Part shown: piece by piece, positions 7,635 to 17,800 of the stretch | How positions within the stretch are numbered: position 1 is the first letter of the stretch | Layout of the letters: each line of letters starts with the position of its first letter | Assembly: GCF_005952805.1 (NCBI RefSeq) | Contig: NZ_CP040709.1 | Coordinates: 1,674,001-1,738,000, forward strand | Direction: 5' to 3' | Source of the DNA: Inhella inkyongensis | GTDB taxonomy: Bacteria; Pseudomonadota; Gammaproteobacteria; Burkholderiales; Burkholderiaceae_C | DNA: 64,000 nt | Position numbers and translations under genes: made by a program | The notes under the pieces: generated by a model | What the model was told of the DNA's origin: nothing | Seen by the model: only the letters and a program-made list of their open reading frames with translations | Database searches by the model: none

Positions 7635-10448
7635 CTAACCTGTGTTGCGAAGTCCCGCCGCGATGCCGTTGATGGAGAGGTGGATGCCGCGCTGCACGCG
7701 CTCCATCACTTCCGGGTCCACATTGCGCTCGGTCGAAAGGGCGCGATAGCGCCGCATCAACTCGACCTGCAAGTGGTTGAGCGGGTCGATGTAGGGGAAG
7801 CGATGGGCGATGGAGCGCGCCAGGGCCGGGTTGCCGGCCAGGCGCTGGGCCTCGCCAGTGATGAGGCGCAGCGCCTCCTCGGTGTGCGCAAATTCGGCCC
7901 GGATGGCGGCAAAGACACGCCGGCCCAGCTTCTTGTTCTCGACCAGTTCGACATAGCGTGCGGCCAGATCGAGGTCGCTCTTGGCCAGCACCATGTCCAA
8001 ATTGGAGAGCAGGGTGCGGAAGAAGGGCCACTGCTTGTGCATGCGCCGCAGCAGGGCCAGGCGCTTGGCATGGCCGGGCGAGTCAGCGGCGCCCAGATAG
8101 CTCATCACGCCCGAGCCGAAGCCGCACCAGCCCGGCAGCGCCACGCGCGACTGGCCCCAGCTGAAGCCCCAGGGGATGGCGCGCAGGCCCTCGATGGCCT
8201 TGGGACCGCCGCCGCTGCCAGGCCGTTTGGCAGGGCGGGAGCCGATATTGAGCTCGGCGATCTCGCGGATCGGGGTGGCGGCAAAAAAGTAGTCGGCAAA
8301 GCACGGGTTCTCGTACACCAGCTGACGATAGGCGGCGAAGCTGGCGTCACTTAAGTCCTCGGCCGCTTCCAGAAAGCTCTTGGGCGCGCTCTGGGTCGGG
8401 TGCAGAAGACTGGCCTCCAGCGTGGCGGCCACCAGGGTCTCCAGATTGCGTCGACCAATCTCGGCGTTGGCGTATTTGGACGCGATGACCTCGCCCTGCT
8501 CGGTGAGCCGGATCTGGCCATTCACGGTGCCCGGGGGCTGGGCCAGGATGGCCTGGTAGCTGGGGCCGCCGCCGCGACCGACCGTGCCACCCCGACCGTG
8601 AAAGAGGCGCAGCACCGGCCCGCCATGGCGCTGGCGCAGTCGCTCAAAGAGCTCAACCAGCGCGATCTCGGCCCGATAGAGTGACCAGTTGCTGGTGAAG
8701 ACGCCGCCGTCCTTGTTGGAGTCTGAGTAGCCCAGCATCACGTCCTGCTCGCCCCCGCTGGCCATCACCATCTCCGGGATGCCGGGCAGGGCGTAGAAGG
8801 CCTCCATGATGGCGGGCGCCTCGCGAAGGTCGGCAATGGTCTCGAACAAGGGCGAGACGATGAGGGCGCAGACCGCATCCCTTCCCAGGCTGCCGCGCAG
8901 CAGGCCCACCTCCTTGCACAGCAGGAGCACTTCCAGCAGATCGCTCACCGACTCGGTGTGCGAAATGATGGCGTGGCGGATGGCATCGCGGCCGTAGCGC
9001 TGCAGGGCCTCGTGTGCGGCCTCGAAGACGGCCAACTCGCCCAGGCTGCGTTCGCTGTAGGCATGGCCCAGCACACGCAAGGGGCGGGCCTCGCCCAGCA
9101 GGCGCAGCAACAGGGCGCGCTTGGCCGTCTCACTGAGGGCGCTGTAGTCGCTTTCGATGCGCGCCGCTGCCAGCAGCTCGGCCACCACGGCCTCGTGCTG
9201 GTCGCTGGACTGGCGCAGATCGAGGGTCGCAAGATGAAAGCCGAACACATGGAGGGCGCGCATCAGCGGCTGCAGGCGTGGGGCAATCAGGGCCTGGGCG
9301 TGGTGGTGCCGCAGCGAAGCCTCGATGACGCGCAAGTCTTCCAGCAAATCGGCCGGGCTGAGGTAGGGGCTTTGCGGCGCCACGGCGTGGCGCAGGGCTT
9401 CGGTGCCGGTCAGCGCCTGCAGGGTCGCGGCCAGGCGGGCGTACATGCCGGTGAGGGCGCGCCGATAGGGCTCATCCAGGCGGTGCTCATTGCGATCCGG
9501 GCTGCGCTCCGCCAAGGCCTGCATGGCGGGGGTGACCTGGGCCAAGCGGGCCGAGATGGAGAGCTCGGCACCCAGCTCATGCAGCTCGGTCAGGTAGTGC
9601 CTCAGGGCGACCTCGCTTTGCCGGCTGAGGGCGTGGCGCAGAGTGGCCGCGCCGACATTGGGGTTGCCGTCGCGGTCGCCACCGATCCAGTGACCCATGC
9701 GCAGGAAAGGCGGCAGCGGCTGGCCCGGTAGCGCAGCCTCCAACTCGGCGTAGAGGCGCGGAATCTCGGACAGGAAGGTGGCCGGGTAATAGGACAGTGC
9801 GTTCTCGATCTCGTCACCCACCGTCAACTTGGAGTAGCGCAGCATGCGGGTCTGCCACAGCTGGGTGATGCGAGCGCGCAATTGATCTTCGTTCCGGGCT
9901 CGCTCGCGTTCGCTGTGCAGGCTGTCGCGTTGCTGGATCAGTTGGGCGACGCTGCGTTCGGCGTCCAGGATGGACTTGCGCTGCACCTCGGTTGGATGCG
10001 CCGTCAGCACGGGGGCGATGTGCGCGCGCGCCAGCAGCGCGCCAATCTCGCTGGGCCGCACCCCGGCGGCATGCAGGGTCTCCAGGCTGTAAGCCAGCGA
10101 GCCGGCCTGCAGATGCCCTTCGCGCTCATGGTGCTCGCGTCGGCGCACATGGTGGCGGTCCTCGGCGATATTGGCCAAGTGACTGAAGTAGCTGAAGGCG
10201 CGGATGACCATTACCGCCTGGTCGGCCGACAGTCCCTTGAGCAGGCGATCGAATTGCCGCGCTGCCGTGGCGTCCTGCCCGCGCCGCCAAGCCACCGACA
10301 GCTGGCGAATGCGCTCCACCAGCTCAAAGGCCTCGCGGCCCTCCAGATCACGAATCACTTCGCCCAACAAGCGGCCCAGCAGGCGGATGTCGTCGCGCAA
10401 GGGCTGGTCTTTGTCCGGGGCGTTCGAGGGGCGGGCAGGGCGGGGCAT
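7635..10448 (-). CDS. ppc: Phosphoenolpyruvate carboxylase
   Basis: 937 residues from ATG 10448; an in-frame TTG at 10475 would add nine residues, but ATG is preferred. It carboxylates phosphoenolpyruvate to oxaloacetate, replenishing the TCA cycle. Conserved features include [12 protein letters not shown] (catalytic His), [35 protein letters not shown] and the C-terminal NTG. Full length for the family. It converges on DUF1501, with only the structured element between the stop codons. Transcribed divergently from hemC across about 120 bp. Confidence 0.97.
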   Translation of the reverse strand: MPRPARPSNAPDKDQPLRDDIRLLGRLLGEVIRDLEGREAFELVERIRQLSVAWRRGQDATAARQFDRLLKGLSADQAVMVIRAFSYFSHLANIAEDRHHVRRREHHEREGHLQAGSLAYSLETLHAAGVRPSEIGALLARAHIAPVLTAHPTEVQRKSILDAERSVAQLIQQRDSLHSERERARNEDQLRARITQLWQTRMLRYSKLTVGDEIENALSYYPATFLSEIPRLYAELEAALPGQPLPPFLRMGHWIGGDRDGNPNVGAATLRHALSRQSEVALRHYLTELHELGAELSISARLAQVTPAMQALAERSPDRNEHRLDEPYRRALTGMYARLAATLQALTGTEALRHAVAPQSPYLSPADLLEDLRVIEASLRHHHAQALIAPRLQPLMRALHVFGFHLATLDLRQSSDQHEAVVAELLAAARIESDYSALSETAKRALLLRLLGEARPLRVLGHAYSERSLGELAVFEAAHEALQRYGRDAIRHAIISHTESVSDLLEVLLLCKEVGLLRGSLGRDAVCALIVSPLFETIADLREAPAIMEAFYALPGIPEMVMASGGEQDVMLGYSDSNKDGGVFTSNWSLYRAEIALVELFERLRQRHGGPVLRLFHGRGGTVGRGGGPSYQAILAQPPGTVNGQIRLTEQGEVIASKYANAEIGRRNLETLVAATLEASLLHPTQSAPKSFLEAAEDLSDASFAAYRQLVYENPCFADYFFAATPIREIAELNIGSRPAKRPGSGGGPKAIEGLRAIPWGFSWGQSRVALPGWCGFGSGVMSYLGAADSPGHAKRLALLRRMHKQWPFFRTLLSNLDMVLAKSDLDLAARYVELVENKKLGRRVFAAIRAEFAHTEEALRLITGEAQRLAGNPALARSIAHRFPYIDPLNHLQVELMRRYRALSTERNVDPEVMERVQRGIHLSINGIAAGLRNTG

Positions 10449-10569
10449 GGTGTGTAACTCGCGTTGTTGATTCAATGTAATTCAGTTACTCGGCCAAACG
10501 GTCTTGATTTGGAGCAGGCAATCCTTCGTCAGGACGCAAGCCAGCCCGGCTGACGGCTAGCATGCCGCC

Positions 10570-11487
10570 ATGAGCGAGATTTTGAGAATTGCCACGCGCA
10601 AAAGCCGCCTGGCCCTGTGGCAGGCCGAGCATGTCAAAGCGCTGATCGAGCGCGAGTGGGGGGTGGCCGTGGAGCTGGTGCCCCTGAGCACCCGGGGCGA
10701 TGAGATCTTGGATCGCAGTCTGTCCAAGGTGGGCGGCAAGGGACTGTTCGTCAAGGAGTTGGAATGGGCGCTGGAGCGCGGCGAAGCCGATCTGGCCGTG
10801 CATTCCCTCAAGGACGTGCCGATGGCCCTACCCGAGGGCTTCACCCTGGCCTGTGTGATGGAACGCGAGGACCCGCGTGACGCTTGGGTCAGTCCGCAGT
10901 ACGAGAGTCTCGACGCTCTGCCGCTGGGCGCGCGAGTGGGCACTTCCAGCCTGCGTCGCACGGTGCAGCTCAAGGCCTTGCGGCCCGATCTGGAAATCCT
11001 GCCCCTGCGCGGCAATTTGGACACTCGGCTGCGCAAGCTCGACGAGGGCGGGTTCGAGGCCATCGTGCTGGCCGCTGCCGGCTTGATGCGCCTGGGGCTG
11101 AGCGAACGCATTCGCAGTCGCTTTGAGCTGCAGACCTTGATTCCGTGCGCCGGCCAAGGGGCTCTGGGCATCGAGGTGCGCTCTGATCGCGCCGAGTTGG
11201 TGGAGCGCCTGGCTGGATTCAACCATCGCCCCACTTTGCTGGCCTGTCTGGCTGAACGCGAAGTGTCGCGGCAACTGGGGGGCAGCTGCTCCATGCCGTT
11301 GGCTGCGCATGCCGTGTGGCAGGGCGATCAGCTGGTTCTGGACACGGCATTGGGCGATGAGGCGTTGGCGCACCCGCTACTGCGGGCGCGCTTGCAGGGT
11401 GCGGTGCAGTCGCCTGAGGCGGCCGAGGCCCTGGGGGCGGCGGCGGCACAGCGGCTGCGCGATCTAGGCTCCAGGCCTGCCGAGTGA
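10570..11487 (+). CDS. hemC: Hydroxymethylbilane synthase (porphobilinogen deaminase)
   Basis: 305 residues from ATG 10570. It condenses four porphobilinogens into hydroxymethylbilane. Seen: [15 protein letters not shown] at the N-terminus, [27 protein letters not shown], and [10 protein letters not shown] containing the cysteine that carries the dipyrromethane cofactor. First gene of a four-gene cluster: hemD overlaps its stop codon by 4 bp, then hemX and hemY follow. Confidence 0.97.
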   Translation: MSEILRIATRKSRLALWQAEHVKALIEREWGVAVELVPLSTRGDEILDRSLSKVGGKGLFVKELEWALERGEADLAVHSLKDVPMALPEGFTLACVMEREDPRDAWVSPQYESLDALPLGARVGTSSLRRTVQLKALRPDLEILPLRGNLDTRLRKLDEGGFEAIVLAAAGLMRLGLSERIRSRFELQTLIPCAGQGALGIEVRSDRAELVERLAGFNHRPTLLACLAEREVSRQLGGSCSMPLAAHAVWQGDQLVLDTALGDEALAHPLLRARLQGAVQSPEAAEALGAAAAQRLRDLGSRPAE

Positions 11488-12230
11488 GCGGCGCCGCGGG
11501 TCTGCAGCGCCCGGTCCTGGTGTTGACCATGCCGGCCGGCCAGCAGGCCCGCTGGCGCGCAGCGCTGGAGGCACAGGGGGTGGTTTGCGCCAGCCTGCCG
11601 CTGTTGGAAATTCAGCCCTTGCCTGAAGCCGTCGGCCCGGCCTGGGCGGCCTTGACGGAGGCGGCCTTGGCCATTTTTGTCAGCCCCAGTGCGGTCGCGG
11701 CGCTGGACGGCTCGGATTGGGCTCAGTGGCCGGCGCAAACCGTGGCTGCCTGCGTCGGACCCGGCACAGCGCTGGCTCTAAGCCAGCGGGGGGTGCCGCA
11801 GGTGCTGTGTCCGCCGCCAGATAGTGCTCAATTTGATTCCGAGGCCCTGTGGCCTCTGATCCAAGAGCTTGGCCCCTGGGTGGGACGCACGGTCCTGATC
11901 TTCAAAGGCGAGGGGGGCCGGGATTGGCTGGCGGAACGTTTGCTTCAAGAAGGGGCCAAGCTGCAGGCCTTCAATTTGTATCTGCGCGTGCCGCCCTCTC
12001 ACTCTGAAGAGCAACTCGCGACGCTGGGCGTAGCACCGCTGTGGCTGCTCACCAGCAGCCAGGGCCTGGATGTGGCGCTGGCGTGTGGCTGGATCCGCTC
12101 AGGGGCCCAGGCCCTGGCCACGCATCCGCGTATTGCCGAGCACGCACGCCGAGCCGGCCTGCGAGTGGAGTTGGTGCGCAGCGAGCCCGAGGCGGTGGCG
12201 CAAGCCTGGGCGCGGATGGCGGCTGCCTAG
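11484..12230 (+). CDS. hemD: Uroporphyrinogen-III synthase
   Basis: 248 residues with a GTG start that overlaps the hemC TGA (GTGA), indicating coupling. It cyclises hydroxymethylbilane to uroporphyrinogen III. The family diverges strongly, but the two-lobe pattern is visible: [12 protein letters not shown] at the start, [39 protein letters not shown], and [14 protein letters not shown]. Position directly after hemC makes the call firm. Confidence 0.93.
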   Translation: MSGAAGLQRPVLVLTMPAGQQARWRAALEAQGVVCASLPLLEIQPLPEAVGPAWAALTEAALAIFVSPSAVAALDGSDWAQWPAQTVAACVGPGTALALSQRGVPQVLCPPPDSAQFDSEALWPLIQELGPWVGRTVLIFKGEGGRDWLAERLLQEGAKLQAFNLYLRVPPSHSEEQLATLGVAPLWLLTSSQGLDVALACGWIRSGAQALATHPRIAEHARRAGLRVELVRSEPEAVAQAWARMAAA

Positions 12231-12240
12231 AATCTCGGCC

Positions 12241-13350
12241 ATGGCCGATGACCCTCTCTTGCAATCCTCCGCGGCCGCAGCGTCGCATCCCCTTGAAGCC
12301 GCTGGTTCAGCCCCCCCCTCCGCGCCCCGAGTTGCGCGCCTGAGCACGCCCCTGGCGTTGGGCGCGGCTGCCGTGGCGGCGCTGGGCCTGGCCGGCGTGG
12401 GTTTGGGCTGGCAGGCGCTGTCGCGCGTGCAGGAACTGGAACAAGAACTGGTGCGGCGCCAGGCCAACAGCCAGTCGCTGGCGCAAGATGCCAAGCAATC
12501 CGCTCAGCAGACGCAGGAGCAAGTGCGCGACCTGGCCGCCAAACTGGCGCTAGCTGAGGCACGCCTGGCCGAGGTGACGGTGCAGCGGGGGCAACTTGAG
12601 GAGCTCATTGCTTCCCTGAGTCGTTCGCGTGATGAGAACATCGTTGGCGATTTGGAAGCCAGCCTGCGTCTGGCCAGTCAGCAGGCCCAGTTGTTCGGAA
12701 GTGCGGAGCCCTTGGTGGTGGCTTTGCGCCAGGGCGATGAGCGGCTGCAGCGACACAAGCAGCCGCGTCTGGAGGGTGTGCGGCGCGCCATGTTGCGGGA
12801 TCTGGACCGGGTGCGCGCGGTGGGCGCAGTGGACAACGCCACCTTGGCGCTCCGTCTGGATGAAGTGACGCGGCTGGTGGATGAAATTCCGCTGCTGTCC
12901 GAACCCCATCGCAGTCCGCAGCGGGTTGAGGCGGCGCCGAAGTCCAGTGCCCCTGCGGCCTCGGCCAGCGGGTTTGAGCACTGGCGTCAATGGCTCGGCG
13001 TTCGGGCTCAGGAGGCCTGGGCCGAAGCCAAGGGCTTGTTGCGCGTGACCCGAATCGACAAGCCCGAAGCGGCTTTGCTACTGCCTGAGCAGAACTTCTT
13101 TCTGCGTGAAAACCTCAAGCTGCGTCTGCTGAACGCGCGGCTGGCCCTGATGTCGCGCCAGTTTGATGCGGCCCAGGCCGATTTGCGCGCCGCGTTGGTC
13201 ACGCTGGAACGCTACGCCGATGGGCGCCAGCGCCGCACCGAGCTGGCTGTGGAGTTGTTGCGTCAAGTCGCCGCACAGGCCAAGCCCTTGCAGTTGCCGC
13301 GCCCCGAAGACAGCCTGGCTGCACTGGCCGCCGTGGCGGGGGTGCGTTGA
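12241..13350 (+). CDS. hemX: HemX-like membrane protein (uroporphyrinogen-III C-methyltransferase family name)
   Basis: 369 residues from ATG 12241; the frame is open upstream inside hemD but ATG 12241 follows the hemD stop by 10 bp. One transmembrane helix at about residues 38-60, then a coiled coil (VQELEQELVRRQANSQSLAQDAKQ, LAEVTVQRGQLEELI) and a C-terminal HemX domain ending in a helical segment. HemX proteins sit in the inner membrane next to HemY; they are often annotated as SAM methyltransferases but no SAM-binding motif is visible here. Exact role is unclear. Stop codon overlaps hemY. Confidence 0.88.
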   Translation: MADDPLLQSSAAAASHPLEAAGSAPPSAPRVARLSTPLALGAAAVAALGLAGVGLGWQALSRVQELEQELVRRQANSQSLAQDAKQSAQQTQEQVRDLAAKLALAEARLAEVTVQRGQLEELIASLSRSRDENIVGDLEASLRLASQQAQLFGSAEPLVVALRQGDERLQRHKQPRLEGVRRAMLRDLDRVRAVGAVDNATLALRLDEVTRLVDEIPLLSEPHRSPQRVEAAPKSSAPAASASGFEHWRQWLGVRAQEAWAEAKGLLRVTRIDKPEAALLLPEQNFFLRENLKLRLLNARLALMSRQFDAAQADLRAALVTLERYADGRQRRTELAVELLRQVAAQAKPLQLPRPEDSLAALAAVAGVR

Positions 13351-14597
13351 TGCGCGGCATCGTTTGGCTGGTGCTGCTGTTTGCGGTTGCGGTGGTGGCG
13401 GCGCTGACCCTGGGTCGCAACGACGGCTTGGTGAGCGTGTTCTGGGCCGGGTGGCGCGTTGACTTGTCGCTCAATCTCTTCCTGCTCCTGGTGTTGGGTG
13501 GGGCGGGCTTGGTGTTTGTGTTGTTGCAGAGCTTGGGGGCTTTGCTTGCCATGCCGGAACGTGCCCGCGCCTGGCGCCTGAGCCAGCGTGATCGCGGGGC
13601 CCAGCAGTTCTTGCGTGAAGCCCTGGTCAGCCTCTGGAGTGCGCGCTATGGGCGGGCTCAGAAGACTGTGCTCAAACTGCTGGCACTGAACGCCAAGACG
13701 CCAGAGTTGCGCAGTGATGGCGGGGCGCTAGCCCTGGCTCACTTGCTGGCGGCCGAGTCCGCTCATCGACTGCAGGACCGAACGCGGCGGCAGGCGCAGT
13801 GGGAGTTGGCGCTGGAACTTTGCCGCACGCATTCCGAGGCTCGTGCCCATGAAGAGGCGGCACGATTGATGGCGGTGGCCTGGGCTTTGGAGGATCGGGA
13901 TGCGGAGGCTGCGTTGCAGCATCTCGCCGCCCTGCCACCCGGAGCCGCGCGGCGCACACAGGCCCTGCGCCTGCGCCTGCAGGCCGCTCGCATGGCCAAG
14001 AGGCCGTTGGAGGCCATGCGCACCGCGCGCCTGTTGGCCAAGCACCAGGGCTTCGCACCGGGTGTGGCGCAGAGTCTGCTGCGCTCATTGGCCATTGACC
14101 TGCTGGGCGAAGCCCGTGACCCAGATCAGTTGCGCGCCGCATGGCAGCAGCTGGAAGCGGCGGATCGGCGCGATGCCTATGTCGTGGCGCGGGCTGCACA
14201 GCAGATGGCGCTGTGGGGTGCCGCCCAGGAGGCGCGCGCCTGGATTCGTCCGCTGTGGGAGCAAATGAAGGACTTTTCCGGCGAGGAGCGCGCAGAGCTT
14301 GGGCGTGCGCTGGGGGCGGCCATGGCGGGCATTGGCCCGGACTGGCTGCCGCGACTGGAAGCGGCTCGAACGCAGTTTGGACGCGAGCCCACGCTGGCGT
14401 GGGTGCTGGGCTTGGCGTTGGCAGAGATGCAGCTCTGGGGCAAGGCCAATCAGGTGTTGCGCAGTGCCGCAGCAGACGATCAGTTGCCCACGGCTCAGCG
14501 GCGTCAGGCCTGGGTGCGCCTGGCCGAATTGGCCGCTTTGGGTGAGGACAGCGAACAGCGGCTTGAGTGCCTTGAACAAGCCGCGCGATTGAATTAA
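13350..14597 (+). CDS. hemY: HemY-like inner-membrane TPR protein
   Basis: 415 residues; ATG at 13350 overlaps the hemX TGA. The N-terminal HemY_N domain has two transmembrane helices (about 3-22 and 40-62) around the turn GRNDGLVSVFWAGWRVD. The rest is helical repeat, TPR-like. This is the proteobacterial HemY, not the Bacillus protoporphyrinogen oxidase of the same name. It is thought to support haem synthesis at the membrane. Last gene of the hemCDXY cluster; a tRNA promoter begins 2 bp after its stop. Confidence 0.9.
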   Translation: MRGIVWLVLLFAVAVVAALTLGRNDGLVSVFWAGWRVDLSLNLFLLLVLGGAGLVFVLLQSLGALLAMPERARAWRLSQRDRGAQQFLREALVSLWSARYGRAQKTVLKLLALNAKTPELRSDGGALALAHLLAAESAHRLQDRTRRQAQWELALELCRTHSEARAHEEAARLMAVAWALEDRDAEAALQHLAALPPGAARRTQALRLRLQAARMAKRPLEAMRTARLLAKHQGFAPGVAQSLLRSLAIDLLGEARDPDQLRAAWQQLEAADRRDAYVVARAAQQMALWGAAQEARAWIRPLWEQMKDFSGEERAELGRALGAAMAGIGPDWLPRLEAARTQFGREPTLAWVLGLALAEMQLWGKANQVLRSAAADDQLPTAQRRQAWVRLAELAALGEDSEQRLECLEQAARLN

Positions 14598-14598
14598 C

Positions 14599-14628
14599 TA
14601 GACAACACCTGAATTTTCGTTCTATACT
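14599..14628 (+). promoter_or_regulatory. Sigma-70 promoter for tandem tRNA-Arg genes
   Basis: TAGACA (14599-14604) and TATACT (14623-14628), 18 bp apart, lie 12 bp upstream of the first tRNA. The spacing and both hexamers are close to consensus. It sits directly after hemY in an AT-richer patch that contrasts with the surrounding GC-rich DNA. Confidence 0.7.
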
Positions 14629-14640
14629 CTTTGTCTTTCG

Positions 14641-14717
14641 GCGGCTGTAGCTCAGTTGGATAGAGTACTTGGCTACGAACCAAGGGGTCGTGGGTTCGAA
14701 TCCTGCCAGCCGCGCCA
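14641..14717 (+). tRNA. tRNA-Arg (anticodon ACG), copy 1
   Basis: 77 nt including an encoded CCA end. The acceptor stem is GCGGCTG/CAGCCGC, the anticodon stem CTTGG/CCAAG with loop CTACGAA, giving anticodon ACG, and the T arm contains GGTTCGAATCC. Identical to copy 2 downstream. The A at position 34 is expected to be deaminated to inosine. Confidence 0.96.
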
Positions 14718-14783
14718 GAAATTGAAGTAGAAGAAGAAACGAAGTATTGACAGGCAACACAGGGCGCAAGCTCTTTTGCTTGA

Positions 14784-14860
14784 GCGGCTGTAGCTCAGTT
14801 GGATAGAGTACTTGGCTACGAACCAAGGGGTCGTGGGTTCGAATCCTGCCAGCCGCGCCA
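14784..14860 (+). tRNA. tRNA-Arg (anticodon ACG), copy 2
   Basis: Identical 77-nt copy of the preceding tRNA, beginning 66 bp after its end. The spacer carries a small hairpin (CAAGC tctttt GCTTG) that may help processing. Likely transcribed with copy 1 from the promoter at 14599, and terminated by the hairpin at 14870. Confidence 0.96.
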
Positions 14861-14869
14861 ACATCTGAA

Positions 14870-14898
14870 GGGCCTGCGAGAAATCGCAGGCCCTTTTT
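14870..14898 (+). terminator. Rho-independent terminator after tRNA-Arg pair
   Basis: A 10-bp perfect stem GGGCCTGCGA / TCGCAGGCCC with a four-base loop followed by TTTTT. It lies 9 bp after the second tRNA. Confidence 0.92.
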
Positions 14899-14946
14899 CA
14901 TTTCTTCCCCTCTCCCTCTCGTTCCGCGACTGAAGACAATGCCGCC

Positions 14947-15513
14947 ATGAGCAAGGCTTTCACCAAAGAGCAGGATGGCGACGACGAGGACGAACTGGCA
15001 CTGCCAGCGCTGCCGGCTGGCACGCGCAACTACCTCACCCCTGAGGGCTATGCCAAGCTCAGAGCGGAGTTCATGGAACTGCTGGATGTAGAGCGGCCGA
15101 AGATCGTTGAGGTGGTCTCCTGGGCGGCTAAAAACGGCGACCGCTCTGAGAACGGTGACTATCTCTATGGCAAGAAGCGGCTGCGCGAGATCGATCGGCG
15201 TTTGCGTTTCCTGACCAAAAGACTCGATATCGCCGAGGTCGCCGACCCCAGCATCCATTACGGTGCCGATCAGATCTTCTTTGGTGCCACCGTCAGCTAC
15301 TGCACGGCGGATGGCCAAGAGCGCCGCATCACCATCAAAGGCATCGACGAGGCGGACAGCCTGCGCGGTGAGGTGAGTTGGGTGGCCCCCATCGCACGGG
15401 TGCTGCTGAAGGCAAGGGTGGGTGATGAGCTGCAACTACTGACCCCGGGTGGGGTCGAGACGATCGAGGTGCTGGCCGTTAGCTATCCCGCGCCGGGGAC
15501 AGGCAAGTCTTAA
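14947..15513 (+). CDS. greB: Transcription elongation factor GreB
   Basis: 188 residues from ATG 14947. GreB enters the RNA polymerase secondary channel and stimulates cleavage of backtracked transcripts. Visible: an N-terminal coiled-coil domain beginning YLTPEGYAKLRAEF, with the acidic tip in AAKNGDRSENGDYLYGKKRLREIDRRL, then a C-terminal FKBP-like domain (FFGATVSYC, SPLGRAL-equivalent SWVAPIARVLL). It has an acidic N-terminal extension (QDGDDEDE) compared with E. coli GreB. Its stop overlaps the convergent spoT stop by 4 bp. Confidence 0.95.
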   Translation: MSKAFTKEQDGDDEDELALPALPAGTRNYLTPEGYAKLRAEFMELLDVERPKIVEVVSWAAKNGDRSENGDYLYGKKRLREIDRRLRFLTKRLDIAEVADPSIHYGADQIFFGATVSYCTADGQERRITIKGIDEADSLRGEVSWVAPIARVLLKARVGDELQLLTPGGVETIEVLAVSYPAPGTGKS

Positions 15514-17750
15514 GGGCGTACGCGCCAGACCCGCATCACTGGGTTGACGCGTTTGAGCAGGCGCAGGACATCGGCCAGGTGGTGGCGATCGCGCACCGCC
15601 ACCAGCATGCGCATTTCAGCCGTTTCGCGTGCCACATCAGAGTCCTTGTTCATCTCGACATGCGTGATGTCGGCTTCCGCCTGGCTGACGCCGGCCGCCA
15701 CCTGAGCTAGCGCACCTTTAACGTTGTTCATCAACACGCCGACTTCGGCCTCGAAGCTCTGGCTTAGTTCCTCGGCCCAGGCAACGGCAATCCAGTGCTC
15801 GCTATCGCGCTGGAATAGGCGACGGCCCGTCTGGCACTCGACGGTGTGGACCAAGAGGCCCTCGCCGCGACCCAGATAGCCGCGGATGTCATCGCCCGGA
15901 ATGGGGTGGCAGCAGCCGGCGTAGCGCACCGAGGCGCCTTCGCTGCCATCCAGCAGCACCAGCCCTTGTTGTGGTGTGTCCTCGGCGCCAAAGCGGCCCA
16001 TGGATAGCAGCACCGCATCGGGGCGCTGGCCGGCTTCGACCAACATGCGCGAGAGTTGCTTGGCCATCATGCTGGCGATCTTGCGGCCGACGCCAATTTC
16101 AATCAGCAACTCATCGGCGTTGCGGTGTCCGGCCCAGCGGGCCAAGGCTTGCCACAGCGCCGCTGCCTCACCTTCCAGGGGCGGCAGGGTCTGGCCTTCG
16201 GCCCGCAGGGCCTGCGCCAGCAGCTTCAGGCCAAGCTCTCGAGACTCGTCGTGCGCCAAGGTTTTCAGATGGTGACGGATCTTGCTGCGTGCGCGTCCTG
16301 TGCGCACAAAGCCGAGCCAGGCCGGATTTGGCCTTGCACTGGGCGCGGTCACGATCTCCACCACATCGCCGCTGCGCAGTTCGGTCCGCAAAGGCACCAT
16401 CTCTCCATTCACCTGGGCTGCGACACAGCGGTCGCCAATGTCGGAGTGGATGGCGTAGGCGAAGTCCACCGGCGTGGCGCCCTTGGGCAAGGCGAGGATG
16501 CGCGAGCGGGGTGTGAAGACATAGACCGAGTCCGGGAACAGATCGATGCGGACATGCTCCAGAAACTCCCGGGCATCTCGGGTTTCGTTTTGAATATCCA
16601 GCAGCGACTGCAGCAGCCGCGAACCCAGTTGTTGGGCATCGGTCTTGCCCCGTGACTTGTACAACCAGTGGGCCGCCACGCCTTGCTCCGCCACCTGATG
16701 CTGGCTTTCCGTGCGGATCTGGAATTCGACCGCGGTTCCCAGGGGGGACACCAGGGTGGTGTGCAATGACTGGTAGCCGTTCGGCTTGGGAATGGCGATG
16801 TAGTCCTTGAACCGTCCCGGCTGGGGCTTGTAGAGCTGGTGCAAGACCCCGAGAGCCAGGTAGCACTGGGGCAGCGAGTCCACCACGATGCGGAAGCCGA
16901 AGATGTCGCTGACCTGGGCAAAGCTCAGGTGCTTGTCGCGCATCTTGCGGTAGATCGAATACAGCGTCTTTTCTCGACCGTGCACCTCAACGCCCAGGCT
17001 GGCCTGGGCGAAGGCCTGCTTGACGTCCTGCTCGATGCGCTTGACGAGGTCACGCCGGTGCCCGCGGGCCTTGGTGACCGCCTTGTCCAGCAGGGCGTGG
17101 CGCCAGGGGTGCTCATAGCGAAAGCTCAGATCTTGCAGTTCGCGGTAGGTCTGGTTCAGGCCCAGGCGGTGCGCGATCGGGGCATAAATTTCGAGCGTTT
17201 CGCGGGCAATGCGACGCTGCTTGGGCGCCGCCATGGATTCCATGGTGCGCATGTTGTGCAGGCGATCGGCCAGCTTGATCAGGATGACGCGCACATCGCG
17301 AGCCATCGCCAACAGCATCTTGCGAAAGGACTCGGCCTGCGATTCCTCTTTGGTGGAGAACTGCAGCTTGTCCAGCTTGGTCAGTCCGTCCACCAACTCG
17401 GCCGTCGGTGCCTCGAAGCGTTCGATCAGCTCTGCCTTGGTGACGCCGCAATCTTCCATGGCGTCGTGCATCAGGGCGGCCATCAGGGCCTGTGCGTCGA
17501 GGCGCCACTCAGCGCAAATGGCGGTCACCGCCAGTGGGTGGGTGATATAGGGTTCGCCGCTGGCGCGCATCTGGCCCAAATGGGCGTTGTCCGCAAACCG
17601 GAAGGCATCGCGTACCCGCTTGAGATCCGCCTTGCTGAGGTAGTGCAGGTGCGGGATCAGCGCGTCGAAGGACGCCGCATGCGCTTGCGGCGTATCGGTC
17701 GAGGGGCGGGCGGAACGGGGCCAGCGGACAGCGGCAAGGGTGCGGAGCAT
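15510..17750 (-). CDS. spoT: Bifunctional (p)ppGpp synthetase/hydrolase SpoT
   Basis: 746 residues. Domain order: HD hydrolase with an intact HDAMED motif (about residues 90-100) and later KLADRLHNMRTM; RelA/SpoT synthetase (YSIYRKMRDKHLSFAQVSDIFGFRIVV, KPNGYQSLHTTL); TGS (VYVFTPRSRILALPKGATPVDFAY); a conserved Cys/His segment (YAGCCHPIPGDDI); C-terminal ACT domain. Intact HD residues imply active hydrolase. It makes and degrades (p)ppGpp in the stringent response. Lies downstream of rpoZ and gmk on the same strand but behind a terminator. Confidence 0.96.
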   Translation of the reverse strand: MLRTLAAVRWPRSARPSTDTPQAHAASFDALIPHLHYLSKADLKRVRDAFRFADNAHLGQMRASGEPYITHPLAVTAICAEWRLDAQALMAALMHDAMEDCGVTKAELIERFEAPTAELVDGLTKLDKLQFSTKEESQAESFRKMLLAMARDVRVILIKLADRLHNMRTMESMAAPKQRRIARETLEIYAPIAHRLGLNQTYRELQDLSFRYEHPWRHALLDKAVTKARGHRRDLVKRIEQDVKQAFAQASLGVEVHGREKTLYSIYRKMRDKHLSFAQVSDIFGFRIVVDSLPQCYLALGVLHQLYKPQPGRFKDYIAIPKPNGYQSLHTTLVSPLGTAVEFQIRTESQHQVAEQGVAAHWLYKSRGKTDAQQLGSRLLQSLLDIQNETRDAREFLEHVRIDLFPDSVYVFTPRSRILALPKGATPVDFAYAIHSDIGDRCVAAQVNGEMVPLRTELRSGDVVEIVTAPSARPNPAWLGFVRTGRARSKIRHHLKTLAHDESRELGLKLLAQALRAEGQTLPPLEGEAAALWQALARWAGHRNADELLIEIGVGRKIASMMAKQLSRMLVEAGQRPDAVLLSMGRFGAEDTPQQGLVLLDGSEGASVRYAGCCHPIPGDDIRGYLGRGEGLLVHTVECQTGRRLFQRDSEHWIAVAWAEELSQSFEAEVGVLMNNVKGALAQVAAGVSQAEADITHVEMNKDSDVARETAEMRMLVAVRDRHHLADVLRLLKRVNPVMRVWRVRP

Positions 17751-17800
17751 GCCCCGAATTTACTCGAAGCCCCGGCCCCCAAGGGCTTGTATCGACCATG

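Noticed and set aside
7458..8354. Frames entering the structured element (7458-8354 and similar frames around 63316-63873)
   Set aside because: They read through inverted repeats and into antisense ppc or reductase sequence. No transposase motif (DDE) occurs, so the elements are treated as non-coding.
10449..10475. TTG start of ppc nine codons upstream
   Set aside because: The ATG at 10448 is a normal start; the extra residues are not conserved in the family as far as I know.
10449..10569. Search for operators or a riboswitch in the ppc/hemC divergent gap
   Set aside because: Only 121 bp with no convincing dyad or known riboswitch core; I see nothing to report beyond presumed promoters.
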